A stretch of 64,000 bases of DNA from Larus michahellis (taxonomy: Eukaryota; Chordata; Aves; Charadriiformes; Laridae): contig NC_133907.1 in assembly GCF_964199755.1 (NCBI RefSeq), forward strand, positions 1,803,001 through 1,867,000, written 5' to 3'. Below are positions 49,301 through 62,790 of this stretch, in pieces; within the stretch, counting starts at the first letter, position 1, and every line of letters begins with the position of its first letter. The translations under genes were made by a program, and so were the position numbers. The notes under the pieces are model-generated. The model searched no databases. It was given only the letters and a program-made list of their open reading frames with translations, and had not been told where the DNA came from.

Positions 49301-52300
49301 AGTCTTCAGGGCTGCTGTTGTAGTTGGTACAGAGAGGGGGGTCTCTGGAGGGATTCATTTTGGCTCAATTTGGGTCATCCTCTGGGACTGGCTGTTGGAA
49401 GGGCTCGTTTGCTACAGACACTCTGAATGGGTTTTTCTGTATTTCTCCATACTTCTAAGATGTCACTGTTCCTTTACCATTGATGAAACGTTCCCAAAGT
49501 GTAATGATTGCTTAAGGCAGTGACTTTGGCCTGCACATGGTATTGAAAGAGTGTCACAAGATTGTACTCCTCACCCTGGGTGAAGAAAGCGAACAGAAAA
49601 GTCTTCTGCCTTACTGACATACTTCCATTTTCTAGTAATTTATAGATATGAGCAAATGTAGGAGCTGCAGATAGGAGCAAATAAGAATAGGCACTAAGTC
49701 AAATAACAAAATTTTGAAAAGGTCAAATTAATATATTTTTACAGCTGTCTTTCACAGAATGAATGAGGCATTAAAATTCTGATTATAAGTTCTCGTGAGA
49801 ATGGATTGTAATGAGAACAGGAACCAGCACATTATAAATCCGCTCTCCTGGTGATAATTTAACTAGAACAGTAACTGGTACAAATGTAATTCATTAATTC
49901 ATTTTTATGACAATTTAAAGACTGAAATCTGGTTGTTATCTCGTGGCCTTCTTGTGCCGTATCTAGGACATTTTTTGTAGTTACAGAGTTGAAGTATTGA
50001 GACTAAGATACGTTACAAAACCGACGGATGTAAACTTCCTTGGAGCCCACCTTATCCCAGTTGCTGCCTTTTATAAAGTTCTTGTTTCACTTAAGATCGG
50101 GTTGAAAGAATATTAAGAAGTAGCTCTGATTTGTGTTTATTTAGGACAGATGGCTAATTTAACTACTCTGATCTCAGTTTCTTATTGGACTACATCCAGC
50201 GATCCCTGATAGTCTAATATCTGAATTCAACATTTCCCCAAACCATCAGATGCAAATAGCAAAAGTAATTAAAAGACTGCTTCGAACTGTAAATATCCAT
50301 TAAAAAGTGTGAAATTTTTGCTAATAACATTTGTGGAGCTTTAGTTATTTTGAAGAGTTTTTAGTTGCACTGACAGTAAAGACTGACACCAAATATGGCG
50401 AGTGGTTTTGTTTGTTTATTTGGGTTTTTTTTCCCCTGCTGCTTTCAAAGTATCTTAAAAAAGGCCCTGTAACGTGCCTGATGGTCACAAAACTTCTCAC
50501 CCTTGTTTTAGCCGGGGAGCGGAGGGAGGGATGCTTGGGGGTCGGGGTTGTTGAGGGTTTAGGGCTGTGGCTCCTGGTGTCCACCGTTACCTCTGCGGGG
50601 CTGGGGGGCTCCTTGTCATAGTCGTAGCCTTAATAGAATATTGTTCAGATAGTAGAAAAGACCTATATGCAAGCTGTTAGGGTGTTCGCTTTAAAAATGG
50701 GTTTATCGGAGAGTAATAGTTGTAGTTTGAATTATTAAACTGGATGTAGACACTGATAGATCTTCCTTGTAAATAACAGTGTGTTTTCATGGAGTGTCTC
50801 TTTATTTTGTTTTTTGCAAACATAAGTTCTTTGCATTCCCTAGTCACACCTTTAGTGTTAATCTCGTCAGTGAAAGTCTGTTTAGACCACAGAATTTCAG
50901 GAGTGTTATATCCAAACTTGATTTTTGTCCTTCCTGCTCCCTAAGACAGCCTCTGTATTAGACTGCAGGTTTTCTATTTTAAAGACCTTTATAAATACCT
51001 AGATTGTTGAGTTCCTACAACAACAAAAAAGAAAACCTTGCAACAAACAAAACTGCAATAATGTCCTGAATGATTAAAATTCTGAGTATAAGCAATAAAT
51101 TGTTTCCCAGAAGCCGCAGACTGATGGAACAGCAGCAGTAAACTATTGCACAAGAAAGGTCTCCGTGTTAATTTGGAGATGCTTTGTGCAGTGTCACAAT
51201 GGAGTACAGGTTGGTTAAAATGAAGAGATGAACGCTGCTGCAGAGTGATCATTGGAAAAATAGCTTACGTGGAGAGCTGCCCCTGTGACTAGTTTATGCC
51301 AGCAGCGTGTGTGTGCTGTCTCGGGGGACGTGTGGCAAAGTAAAAAGCTTATGGACCTGCATGAACACAACCAAAACTTCTGCTCTAGGCTATCGGGGGA
51401 AGTACGGCATGAAGGTATGGTGCGTAAAGCTAAAATGCCCTTATTTGTGCTGCTGTGAAGTGGAGGGGAGAGGCGGCATCTGTGGTACTGATCCCCTTCA
51501 GCGTTTCATCAGTTTGGGGTCTGAGGTGGGTGTTCCTGCTGGTGGGCTCAGGGTCAGATGGGCCAGCTAGCCACTCCAGCTCTCCGGCTCGCTCCTCTCC
51601 AAGAGAGCGGCCATCCTCTTGCTGTGTCTGTTACTCATACTCATTAGGAGAAATTAATACTAAAATGGCCTGGTGACAGAGGGTTTCAGATCAGATCAGC
51701 GCCCCGGCTGCACAACTGCCAGCGGTTTCTGGTGAACAGCAGTAATTCAGTGTACAGGTGGGGATGAGTCTTGCCTTGAAGAAACAGTCACCCTTTAATC
51801 GAGCCCAACATGCTGATGCTGTGTGTGCAGCTTTCCTTTTTGAGGAAGGTGGGCTTTGCTGTGGGTTTTGCCTGTCCACGAGACGCTGGTGCTTTTAATT
51901 TAGATCTTGCTGCCCAGAACACACTTCATTCCATGGGCGTCACCCCGAGGGTAGGTGGTGGTGCTTCCTAGTATTCAGTTTCCTTTCTACTGTGGATCAA
52001 CATAACTTCATTGAAATTCAGCTTTTCAGCTGGAACCGAGTGAGAAATGGCCTAGAATGGTTGATTTTTAGCTTACGGAGACTGCAGGAGTCCCCAGCTC
52101 CAAGTTCTGGGAAGGTCACTTGGTTCCTGTGAACTGGCGATGGCTCAGATGCTCCAGCCGGAGAAGCTGCTGACAGCAGGAGTGAGCCGTCCAGTAGAGT
52201 CTCCCGTTTTCTGCCATTTTCATGACTATATGAACTTAACTGTAGACTATTTTTGGTGCCTCAGAAGTGATGCAATGTTTGTTTGTCAGATGCAGAAAAG

Positions 52301-55300
52301 AGAGAGTGAAAACTTAAGCATTTGCTCTAATTTCAAAAGTTCTTGCAAGGCAGTGGGAATTTTTGCCGTGGCAAATCTCGCATGGTTTTTGACAGGATAC
52401 AAGAACAATCTGTATTTTAATAAACATGATGACTGAGATTGTTGCTGAGTGAAACTAATAAGATGAAGTATGTTGACAAGTCATGCCTTTGTGTTGTTCA
52501 GTCTAACTTGAAAAGTCAGCAGTACTGGGCAAGTATGACTTCTGAAAACGTGAATCTATTTACATGATTTGAAAGGTAATGTTGAAGCCAAGTTGTTAAT
52601 GGGCAGCTTCAACACTTGGTTTTATATGCTGAATAAAAACTAATAGGTCAACTGTAATGTAAAAATGCGCATTTTATTTTGGCTGTTTTTAGGATTAAGG
52701 CACATATTCAGCGTAACAAGAAGAGAGCAATAACCTTCTTTTGATTTGATGATATACAGCACCTTTTATGTAAACCCATGAAAAGTGATTACTGGTATCA
52801 TGAGGAAACAGCACCTTAGGGAGATTACTAGGCAAGGCGAACAGCTGGAACCCATAATCTCCTAAACGTCTGATTGTCTGTGGATCACCATGTCTACCCC
52901 AGGGTGCTATAAGCAATAGTTTTTTTAATTATGCAAAACAATAAATTCTTTGAAAATTTTGAATTTAAAATTGTTGGTAACTGTGAAATTTAACCATGTA
53001 CGAAGCCAGATGTTCGACAGAAATTCTTCGTTTAGGACCCTGCAGAACTTGTTTTTGTATGTAGATATGAGTCATTTCCTATTATTTTCTTGACATTTAA
53101 GATGAATTATTCCATCAGTTTCACTGAAGTTTAATTTAACTGTAGGAATACGTATATCTAATCTATTTGACAGTTGCTTTTTTTAAGTTAATTTAAAAGA
53201 AATTTAACTGCATCTTTAAGTGAAGTAAGTTCAGCTTTGTGGGTATTTGCATTGATTTGATTAGATAAGCTTAAAAAAAATAAAAGGACAGCTTCCGTGA
53301 AGATAGAGTGACTGTTTTATTTCTCTTTGTGAGCACAAACCTGTTGAGAAATGTTGCTGTCTGTCGAGCCGGCAGTTGTGCCCGTGTCGTTACTGCTGTG
53401 TGTTAGTGCTGGAAAGGCAGTCGTTTGCGTGGCGTTCCTACGGGGCTTAGGCCGTACAAAGTCACTTAAATTACGAAGCGTGAGCTATGCTTTAAAAAAG
53501 GTAGCTAGATCGTTCTTAAAATCTTACTTCAGTCATCCTCTTCTCTTTTTAGTTTCTTACTATTAAGGTAAAATATCCAGACCCTTTCCGGCACATCAAT
53601 GATCTGCAATAATACGTGTTTTAAAAATTCCACGAAGCCTACGCAGGCCCCGGTGCTGCATCCTCTGCTCCTTCCCAGCGGCGCGGTGGGTGCTGCTGGA
53701 GTCGGGGCCGCGCTTCCCTTGGTGCCAGTCTCAGCATATCGAGCTCCTCGTGTTGGTGACACAGTACGAGGAAACAAAAATGACTGTTTTCAGCCAGGCA
53801 TCCTGCTCCCCGCGGACTGCAAAGCCCTGATGTCGCATTGCGCGCTGCTGCCTCCAGAAGTGTTTTGGAGAGGGATTGTCGTATATTCAGATACCTGCTG
53901 GAGATGTCTGCATGGTGTGTGTGCGCCTGTCGGCTCTTTCAGTGTGCTAATATTTCTAGCAGTGTGTGTCACTCTTTTCTCCCAGAATTCTCGTGCCTGT
54001 TGCCTGGTCTGGATCCCTTGGGGAAGGGCTGGAGAGGCACCTGGGTAAAAAGGTGTTTGAGCCTCTATTGTTCCAATCCTACTTTCTGAGAGTCTTCCAG
54101 GAGGGTGTTCCATTATCTCTGCAGCTGGAGGTGCTACCGAAATCTTCAAAGCCAGCTGTTGGACTTAACAATATAATTTTCACCTGAAACTTTTTGTTCT
54201 AGCAGGTGATAATGATTAGGAGTTGGATATTAAAAATCTGTGTTTTCCCCAGGATGAGGTTTTAGCCAGACATCAACACAGGCAGAATGACTCTGTAGCT
54301 CAGTGCTGCTTGCTCTCATCTTAGACACCCTCTTGCAAGCAGCTGCATCATTCTTGAAATGTCATCATAAAGCTTGTCAAACAACTTCTGCCCCTCAAAG
54401 GCAGATTCTAGGTGATCTAAGTGTATAATTTGCATGTTAATTTAAATGTGTGAACCAGTTTGGGGTCAAACCCACTGGTTTGATGAAAGCATTGAGAAAA
54501 GGTTATCAAACGTTCCAGACGAGTGATTAACAGCGTTGTGTAAGATAAACATCCGCCGCTTCTTGGCACTTGTGGGGGTTCGTTAGGAAGCCTCCGTTCC
54601 AGGAGGATCCTCAAGTCTTTGAGCATTTGCATTATCTGCAGTAGAACAGCCACGTCCTTAAAGATAAGCACGTGCCAAAGCACCTTCTTGGAGTATGCTG
54701 GAGGACAGGGCAGAACAGCGCTTCCAGGTAGATTTATGATCAATAAGCTTATGACAGTTCATGTATAAATCTAATTGCTTAAAATGCAGTTTTTGCTGTG
54801 TGTGACTTAATCTTTTTCTGAGTGGTGGGATTACCAGTTACTTCAGGAAAAAATAAAGCTTTCTTCATATTTGAAGTTCCTCTGATTATGTGTCCCTGAA
54901 TAGAGACAACACTTGGAATTCTTCATCACGTGTCTTTCTGTAAATATTTCTTACAGAATAGTAATTGTGCCTTACAGTACTGAGAAGTTAAATTTTCACG
55001 AAACTGGACTTTCAGATCAAGGTGAAGGCTGTCGCCATTGCGTGCTGGGATGCTTTTTTCTTGAACAGTTTGTATCCATCCCGTATTGGCGGGGGATGGA
55101 TTATTTGGCCTAATTGTTCTTGCCTACCTCTAATTTCTCTAGTTTTATCATAGCTAGGACATTAAAAATCATAATGGGCAGAAACTTCCCATGCCAGCTG
55201 CTAGACTACTTGTAAATTCTGCTCTGGGACCAGTACTTTTCACTCATCTTAGGATTTATTAATGATTTAAAAATTTTTTTCATTATTCTTGTTTTTAAGT

Positions 55301-57540
55301 GTTTCTCACTTCTTTTCCAAATTAACATGCTGTGTGATGTTCCAGTCTGAGTCATTCTGGGATGTTAGAGGAATCCTGAGGTAGAGAAGGACAGACATTT
55401 AACCTCAGTGGGCGGGCTGGGTGGTAGCGATGGTTTAATGACAGTAACGCGTGCAGAATTTTAATGTTTCCTCCAGGTTTAGTATGTTGATATTATCTTA
55501 AGTAACAATAATTCATATAATGATGCGTTGAAATAGTGCCTTAGAGGCTCATTACTGAGCACAGAATAAGCCTCCAGAAAGTTGGTGGTCTCTGGACTAA
55601 AGCAGCACTAATGCCGCTGCGAGGTGTCAGGTGGGTACCAACAGATGGAAGACACAGGAAAAGGAGCCAAAGCTGGAATGAGTTGAATTTCTGTGCTGCT
55701 GGGTTTGCGTTTTTAAATATTGATGGATAATTCATACGGTCACTTTACAGTAGGATTCAATCCTCCTATTTGGTGTTTTCCGAGCAGCTACAGATTCACT
55801 AAGCCTGGCTTCTCTGTGGGTTTGATACCTGCTTACTGCTGTTCCTGGCTCTGTCAGTTCACCTGAATACCTCCACAGCTCTCTGGAACCTCTCGGTTGG
55901 TGCTGAGGTGTCCAAGGGCTTTGGGCAGACTCATTGCTGGTGTTCCCACAGGTGGTGTGTGGGTGTAGGGGTGTTGTGCAGCCGTGCCAGGCGCAGCGAT
56001 GCCGGCGTGCGGCCGGCGGCGGTGGCTGGGCTGAGCCAGCTGCCCCATGCTGTTCCTGCTTCCATCGTCCATCCTGGTAGGAGTTGTCGCATTGCTTTCC
56101 CTTTGGGAGAGGTGCTTGAGGTGGTTTTGGGAGAAGTACTGATCTAATTCAGTCTCATTCCCTTGCTTAGCTCGTGCGATGAGATTTTATCTCTCTATAA
56201 GAAATACTAAGGTTACAAAGCTTGAAAAAAGATGCGTAAGGTGTCTGTGTACCGCTTTGAAAATTTTCCGTCTCGGAGAATCTTGATATACTGCTACTGT
56301 CTTTTTTTTAAATACATAACCTTTATTTAAGAAAAAGCATCTACAGAATTTACCTGGAGAAATCGTTCCAGAGCACAGTTCCTCGTGAAATGTTAATGAA
56401 ATACCGTCTGTGACCGACTCTGTATTTCTCCATTCAGGATCACAGCAGTAACTCTCCTTAAAAACTAATGTTTGATTTTCACGATGGCATTCGGGGAAGA
56501 AGAGTCCTGATCAGGCTGCTCCAGGCTTGCCCTTTTGCTTTCCTCTTTGCTGCAGTGACTGCAAGACGGAGCAGATGATAGCTGTACCTAAGGAGCTCCA
56601 TGCCTCCCTAGTCTTTGAAAAGAAATAAAAAATCATGTCCTCATGCTAAACAGAGCCGCATCGGCAGCTTTCTTAGTTAAATAACCAATAGTCTGTTTTA
56701 TGTTTTTATTTAGAGCAGGGAATTAAGTAGCTCTGGAATCAGGTTAGTAAACACTGCGGTCTGGCAATTAGGAAGTTGATTGGGGACCTAATTCACTATA
56801 ACATAGTCCATCTTTTGCCAGGACTGTAAATATCTCCTTATTGCTTAATTCTACAATATCGTTAATAGGAAACCTGATCATTTGTAGGAAATCAGCCGTA
56901 CATGTGCTAGGCTCATCTGTTTGTCCTGCTCTCCCTTTTTTTTTTTAATGTGCGTTTGCAACAAAACCAACTTGATACAGATAAAAAAGGGCAAATGGTA
57001 ATGGGCTCGAAGCTGAGAGCTCTTAGCTTTTAACACGCAAACCCTTGAAGTGGAGGATTTGGGGATAAAGAGACTTTACTTATGGGTTAGAGATCCTTTG
57101 TTCTGTGCTCAGCTGTAGTTTTTTTTGTTTGGCTTGGTTTTCCTATAGCATTAGTAGATGGCAGGTTGCTTGCAAAGTAAAGATACTTAATTCTAGGGTC
57201 TTGAGCTCATAAAACATTTTTAAAAATGCAAAGGCAGCACTCACTGGCGGCCCTTTGGCACCCATGACACTGTGTCAGGATTATGGATTACTGCCAGTCG
57301 TGCATTTCAGTCTGAAAAATTGAGTTTTAGCTTTCTGAGAACACGCTGATTGTAAGAGCAGTCCATAGCACTTAAACTACTTGTACCAGGCACCCTGGGC
57401 CTCCTGAATTCACAGTAGCTATATGCTTCACTTGAGGCTTGCAGCATAACTTTCAAGTGATTTTGTGAGAAAAGGAATAAAACTAAATTGTAAACCTTGA
57501 AAAATATATACCAAAGAGATCATGTATGTTGCGTATGTAG
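46332..57540. other. Intron 2 segment, mostly unique sequence
   Basis: AT-rich DNA with GC-richer pockets at about 53630-53860 and 55890-56060, and a strong G-run cluster at 50514-50564. No CR1 copy, exon or RNA gene was recognised. Open frames are short and without family resemblance. Confidence 0.5.
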
Positions 57541-57620
57541 AGTGGGTTCCCATGGGACTTGAACGTGGGCAATTCCCAGGCCAAGCAAAGCTTATTGCTA
57601 GAGCCAAGCAGAATCGCAAT
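57541..57620 (-). repeat. Possible tRNA-like (SINE or tRNA pseudogene) relic
   Basis: Read on the - strand, TGGCTCTAGC resembles a polymerase III A box (TRGCNNARYNGG) and, about 40 bases on, CGTTCAAGTCCC resembles a B box (GGTTCRANNC). The spacing fits a tRNA or tRNA-derived SINE head. The T-arm stem around the B box does not pair well, so this is not a functional tRNA gene. Chance resemblance remains quite possible. Confidence 0.2.
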
Positions 57621-57942
57621 CAACTGTAAAATGAGCTTTTGAAACCTTGGCTTTTGAAACCTATATTAAGCAACAGGGAAAAAGAAAGTATTAATTGTTA
57701 TGAAAATGCAAGCATGGGCTTTATTGTTTCAGGGCAGGGTTGACATTTGCAGCATCCCCTTAGACCTTTAGGGGACTGGGTCTGGCCAGGGAAGGGCAGC
57801 TTCCAGCGCCCGCTGAGGCTGGCCCGGCTGAGCCGCGGGGAGGGTCCCGGTCCCTCGTGGCCAGGCAGCGGGAGATGGAGGGGTGGCTCTGTGTTCCCGT
57901 GTGTCCCCATGGGCCTGTCGGCAGCAGTCGGAAAAGGACAGA

Positions 57943-57969
57943 TCGTAGAATCGCCTGGGTTGGAAGGGA
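57943..57969 (-). mobile_element. CR1 3'-end stub in minus orientation
   Basis: TCGTAGAATCGCCTGGGTTG followed by GAAGGGA is what the 3' end of a CR1 looks like in reverse complement. It is nearly the reverse complement of CCCTTCCAACCTGGGCAATT at 58091-58110. The stub directly abuts or overlaps the + oriented fragment that follows, so its right edge is uncertain. Confidence 0.6.
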
Positions 57970-58118
57970 AGTGGCTGAGGCACCATCCCTGGAGGTTTCT
58001 AAAGGATGGGTAGACGTAGTGCCTAGAGATACGGTTTGGTGATGGATTTTGTCAGAGTTAGGTTGATGGTTGGACTTGATGATCTGAAAGGTCCCTTCCA
58101 ACCTGGGCAATTCTGTGA
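57965..58118 (+). mobile_element. CR1 3'-end fragment in plus orientation
   Basis: GGCTGAGGCACCATCCCTGG, TAGTGCCTAGAGATACGG, GATGGTTGGACTTGATGATC, AAGGTCCCTTCCAACCTGGG and CAATTCTGTGA follow the CR1 3' end. It aligns by eye along its full length with the last part of the 29287-29769 copy, with scattered substitutions, so both belong to the same or sister CR1 subfamilies. Only one degenerate copy of the terminal ATTCTRTGA repeat remains. Confidence 0.9.
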
Positions 58119-59652
58119 GTCAGGTCACCTCCTCCATCCTCAGCGGCTGGCAGCACTGTGCATGTACTTCATTGTCAGGAGGCACCCCCGTCACTCCTGC
58201 AGGCACAGATACGTGTGTCTGGGGAGGGCTTGGGAGCGTGAGGTGTTTTTATAACATATTTGACACTTCTTCCACTCACACTTAAAGAGGAAGAACAACA
58301 CAGGATGTGGACTCCTACGTTCCATCTCTGTTCTGACTAAATATAAATATCTATGACAAATTGCACAAGGGCGCTTTAATGGCAGTTGTCAGAGACGTTC
58401 AAAATGGATTAGACCTTTTCATTTTTCCCCTCTAATAATGAATATTTAGTGAGACTTTTAAAGCTGTTAGCTATTAATTATAGTACCTAAAAATATGATC
58501 ATGTTCAGTCAAGTAGGAACCAGCACGTGATGTATGCAGAAGTATGTTCTCTGTCTAGCTTTTGTGACATAGCTTACTACTTTACATTTTCTTTAGAAAT
58601 ACAAGAAATAATTTTTTAAATGATGACAGCTGGTGAGAAAGCAGACTTGCCTGTGAAAAGTTGTAAGCAGGCTGAGAATATTAACGTCTAAGGAGGTAAA
58701 AGGATAGATTAATAGATAAATGTCCTGATACTTAAATAATGTACGATAAAATTAGATTACCATAAATTTAGTTCTGTTGTAGACATTAATATTGTTCTGA
58801 GGCTAGAAATTCAAGTGTGGAAATAGAAAGCTAGTGTTTGCATTAATAAAAATGCAGACCATTGTCCTTTGCTAGTGTTGTTGCTGCTTTCTGCAGATAA
58901 GAAATCACCTTTCTCTTTAAATTGGTTTATACTACCAAGGGTTACTTTTGCAGATTGGAAATAAATAGGGTTATATTTCTACAGCTAAAATAAATGTTTC
59001 TACGGTTGAAATATATGACTTATTCCAACAATAGAAAGCTGATTATACTATTGATAAAGAGGCTGTCAGTCAAATAATTCTCATTTATGTATTCAAAAAT
59101 CTTAACTAATAGTGCAATGAAAAAAGCTCTAGTGGCTTTATTAAATTCTTGCTTTTCAGGGTAATTTTTTTTTTCCCTGTAGCTGGAAATCATCTTCTGT
59201 TTGCAGCTTGCAGCCAGTTCCCTGGGTGAAGCGTTGGGGTACGGCGAGGAAGCTTAGAGTTGTTGGTTTGGTTTGGGTTTTTTTTCCACCCAAGTTAGTC
59301 AAGTGGGGGGAACGCGGCTTGTGGGATGTAGTTTCAGTCTTTGCGGGTCTATTTCTTTGGAGGAAAGTGTGTCAAGAAGACACCTTTGTGCTCCGTGGAG
59401 ACGTGTCCCACTCGCCTCTTTCGGCAGTCCCTCTGCAGACCCCGCAGCCCGCCCACGGTGGTCCCTGGCCCCGGCACTGCGGGGCGGCAGCCTCTGCTCT
59501 CGCCCCCCTTGTCCTGGCTGAGGGATTTATCTCCTCGGGCATGACCCGGGAGAAGCTGGGCACGTAGCTGCTGTGAGCTTCCCCTCCCCTCAGCAGGAGA
59601 GGGAGAAACCTCCTGAATGGTTTGTTCTCTCCCGGTAGGGAGGTCTAAATGC

Positions 59653-59670
59653 TTTTTTTTTTTTTTTTTT
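59653..59670. repeat. Poly-T tract (T18)
   Basis: Eighteen consecutive T in intron 2, the longest homopolymer noted in the window. It is not preceded by any recognised retroposed body, so I do not read it as a reversed poly-A tail of an insertion. Confidence 0.85.
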
Positions 59671-60142
59671 AACGTCTTTCTCTGTTGATAATGAGGACTG
59701 ATTTAGACACTGTGTTCTAGACTCAGGTTGGGTGAGATGAGTCTCAATTAAGACTTGCAAAAAGTCACATAGGAGATGTCTGGTAGACCAGCATCCTACA
59801 TGTTATTTTTTTGCATATCATGGCCTGATGTCCCAGCCAACGGATCTTCGTTTTGCCGTTGACTGAGCCAGCCCTGTCACTAAGTCTCCCCCGAGGGGCA
59901 GCATCAAAAAAAGTTCAAATTCTCCCTGTCTTTCCTGCTTTCTTCCTGGAAATTTCTTTGTGCTTCAGGTGTCTTGTGAAGACCCTTCCAACCCTTTTGA
60001 CCCGGCAGCCTTGAAGACCTGTGCAAAGTAGTTACGGCATGGGGAGTGGGGAGGTGAACCACGCTGAGCTCCCTTCCAGATATAAAGCTGCGATTCTTGG
60101 CTGCCGATGGGGATGGGACGGAGCCTTTCCTGACTCTTCGGC

Positions 60143-60181
60143 AGAGGACACTATTAACCCATGAGAGGACACTATTAACCC
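60143..60181. repeat. Tandem duplication, 21-bp unit
   Basis: AGAGGACACTATTAACCC at 60143 is repeated exactly at 60164 after the spacer ATG, giving two 18-base identical copies with a period of 21 bases. The identity suggests a recent local duplication. Confidence 0.9.
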
Positions 60182-62775
60182 GGAGCTCTCTGTCACAGCT
60201 CCGGGGAGGGCAGGGGTGAAATTTTAGCTTGTCTTACATGGATTTGATTGCTTCTCCCAGCTAGCTTTTGCTGCAAGAAGTGTGAGAAAATGAGAGCAGA
60301 GGTACATAGAGAGAAATTTGGCAAGGAAGAGAGGGGGGAAAAGAGCCCAAGAATTTATTCTGAGTCCACCTGTGTGTGTGTGCATGCATTTATTTCTACT
60401 TAAGCATTGACGTTCCTCAAAGTACTCTCGTTTGATAGCTCTGAGGGCCCTAATGATAATTACATTTACACTAAATGTGGAGCGGCATCAATACTGGTAT
60501 ACAAATAATTTAAATCTGCCAGCCATCCGTCTTAACTAATCAAATGGCGATTGCCCTCGTCTCAGTCAGTAACGACAGAGAAGAACTCGCCCTCTTTTAG
60601 CAGGAGCAGTAAGGAGGGTGAATGTGGTGGCCCTTCCATTGATGGTGTCCTTAAGGAAAAAGGATATGAAGGGGGACAAGCAGGCTTTGTCCCCAGCCTT
60701 AGGTCAGCCGTACGCACTTGCAGCAGCCCTGGGGTCTGGCATGCAGCTGCGTAACTTAGCACAAATGCTTAGTTTTTAGAAAACGTAGCAGCGATTGAAT
60801 TTTTCAGCTCTCAAACAGAAGCGTCGCCAACTCATCCTTTGCTGCAGTCGTACTTAAAAAGACAAATTTACTTGCTATTATTTTTGGAAGGAAAATAGGC
60901 TTTAACCTTGAGGTGCTGAAGCAGCAAATCAGATACTGTGTTCAGGTAAGGGGTCTGTGACCCGAGACAGGTGTGAGGGGCTGCAGAGTGACCTGCGTTT
61001 ACTTCACAGCGCAGAGTAGAGGGAACCTTGCTGAGTGCTAATTAATTGTTGCTTTCATGAAAAATAAGACTTACCTTCGAATAGCCTTGAAAAGAGTTCT
61101 CCTAGTTTTTCCATCCAGGAAAAGTTGATATTCAGTTACAGCTACAGAAAATGGGATCTAACTCCAAGGACTGAGCTCTTTAAAATCCTTGATTCTGAAC
61201 TTAAATATTTTCTTCTGCCTTTTAAATAAGCCTTATTTGATTTAAAAATAACCTTGTCTGTTTCAGTGCAATACTGTGAAGGGATATTTTGCGAGGGTTT
61301 GTTTATACAGTGGAAATACCTCCTTTTTTTTTTTGGGGGTAATATTGTGTCTGGTCTTTCGGGGGCTCTGTGTGCAATATTTTACTGAGATAGTAATATC
61401 ATCTGACTGTGCATCATCAGCTTGCATGGAGCTGCCCCTCGTGCCCGTGCTCCCAGGGGGATGGGGACAGTGCTGGAGTGTGAGGAGAAGATGGGGAACC
61501 ACCTGCGCAGGAGCAGCTGGACGTGACCGGGCTGGCTCCAGCAGCCCCAGTACGGGGCGTTATTTGGGGTAAGTTCACCTGCAGCTGGGCAGGAGCCCAA
61601 CCCCGCGCTGTAGCGTGGGTAACACAATTCCACCGGCCCCCCCGAGTACGGGATGGCCGGCTTGCCTCAATGCGTGGGCGGCAGTAATTGTGTGGGAATA
61701 CCTACACCTGCATCCCTTCATCCCATTGCACAGCGTACTTCATCCTGAGAAATGGAAACGGTTTTGTAGAAAAGCAACCACCCACTCAAAATACATAACT
61801 GAGGCTCTTCGATGCATAATACTTTAAAATACGGCGGAGCACGTGGGAGATTTCCAAGGAGTGTTTATTATGGTGACAGGTAGCATTGAATGAGTAAAAG
61901 CCTCAGTTGGCTCTCAGTTCTGGAAGGTCCTCATTTGTGATTATAGTCATGATGATAGAGCAATTAAATGCCAGTGCACATATATTTCCCATGTCTGTGA
62001 GGCTTCTGGCATAATTATGTAATCAAAAATGCCATTAAAGAGCAATAATGTTATTAGCGCATCACTTGGAAGGAACGCGCAGCCTGGATGCTAAGTGTAC
62101 GAACCACCCAAGTCCCAAACACGCTGTCGGTTTGGGACAGGACTGGTGCACGGGTAGGACGTGCACGACTGGGGGGTGCAGTCGAGCTCTCGGCTGATCC
62201 CCAACAAATAGCAATTCCCTGATCTTGTGGCACCTTGATGTTCAAGTGTTGCATAAATTAGAGTATAAAAGCGTGCAAGTGCGGGTTTCGTGCTGTATAT
62301 TTTGAAGATCATTAATTTTAGGGCTATCGTCTTTAGAACACTTGTGATTTCATTAGGGTGCGAGCCCCACTCAGCTGTGATTGGGCCCAGTCTCTTGGAA
62401 GGTGTTCTGGACCCTGTGGCCAGGAACGGCTCCTCGCCCAGCCGGGCTGGGGCCTCCCGCTCTGCCCCTCCTGTTGCTTTGTTCCTGGACCCGGGAAGCA
62501 TCGCTTACCTTAGAACTTCAAGCTCAGTTCATCAGAAAGCAAACAGGGAGCACTGGGTAAGGATTTAATTTCCACTGTCAGTGCTGTCTGTGCCGAGCGC
62601 TGGCATCAGCAATTCTGGCGGAACCGTAACCGGTTGGAGGCACCGGCTTGACTGGGAGTTGTCTAACCTTGCAGCGGGGAGGACCTGGATGCGTAGAGTC
62701 TGCTACTTAGCCTATAAACATGGGTGAAGCTAGCACGTCAAATGTGAAACAAAGTTGATGGATTCATGGATATTA

Positions 62776-62790
62776 GGGTCAAAAGGGTCA
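62776..62790 (+). promoter_or_regulatory. DR3 nuclear-receptor element
   Basis: GGGTCA-AAA-GGGTCA is a perfect direct repeat of a receptor half-site with three-base spacing, the arrangement preferred by VDR/RXR heterodimers and also used by PXR-type receptors. It lies deep in intron 2. Binding and any effect on CDH4 are inference. Confidence 0.35.
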
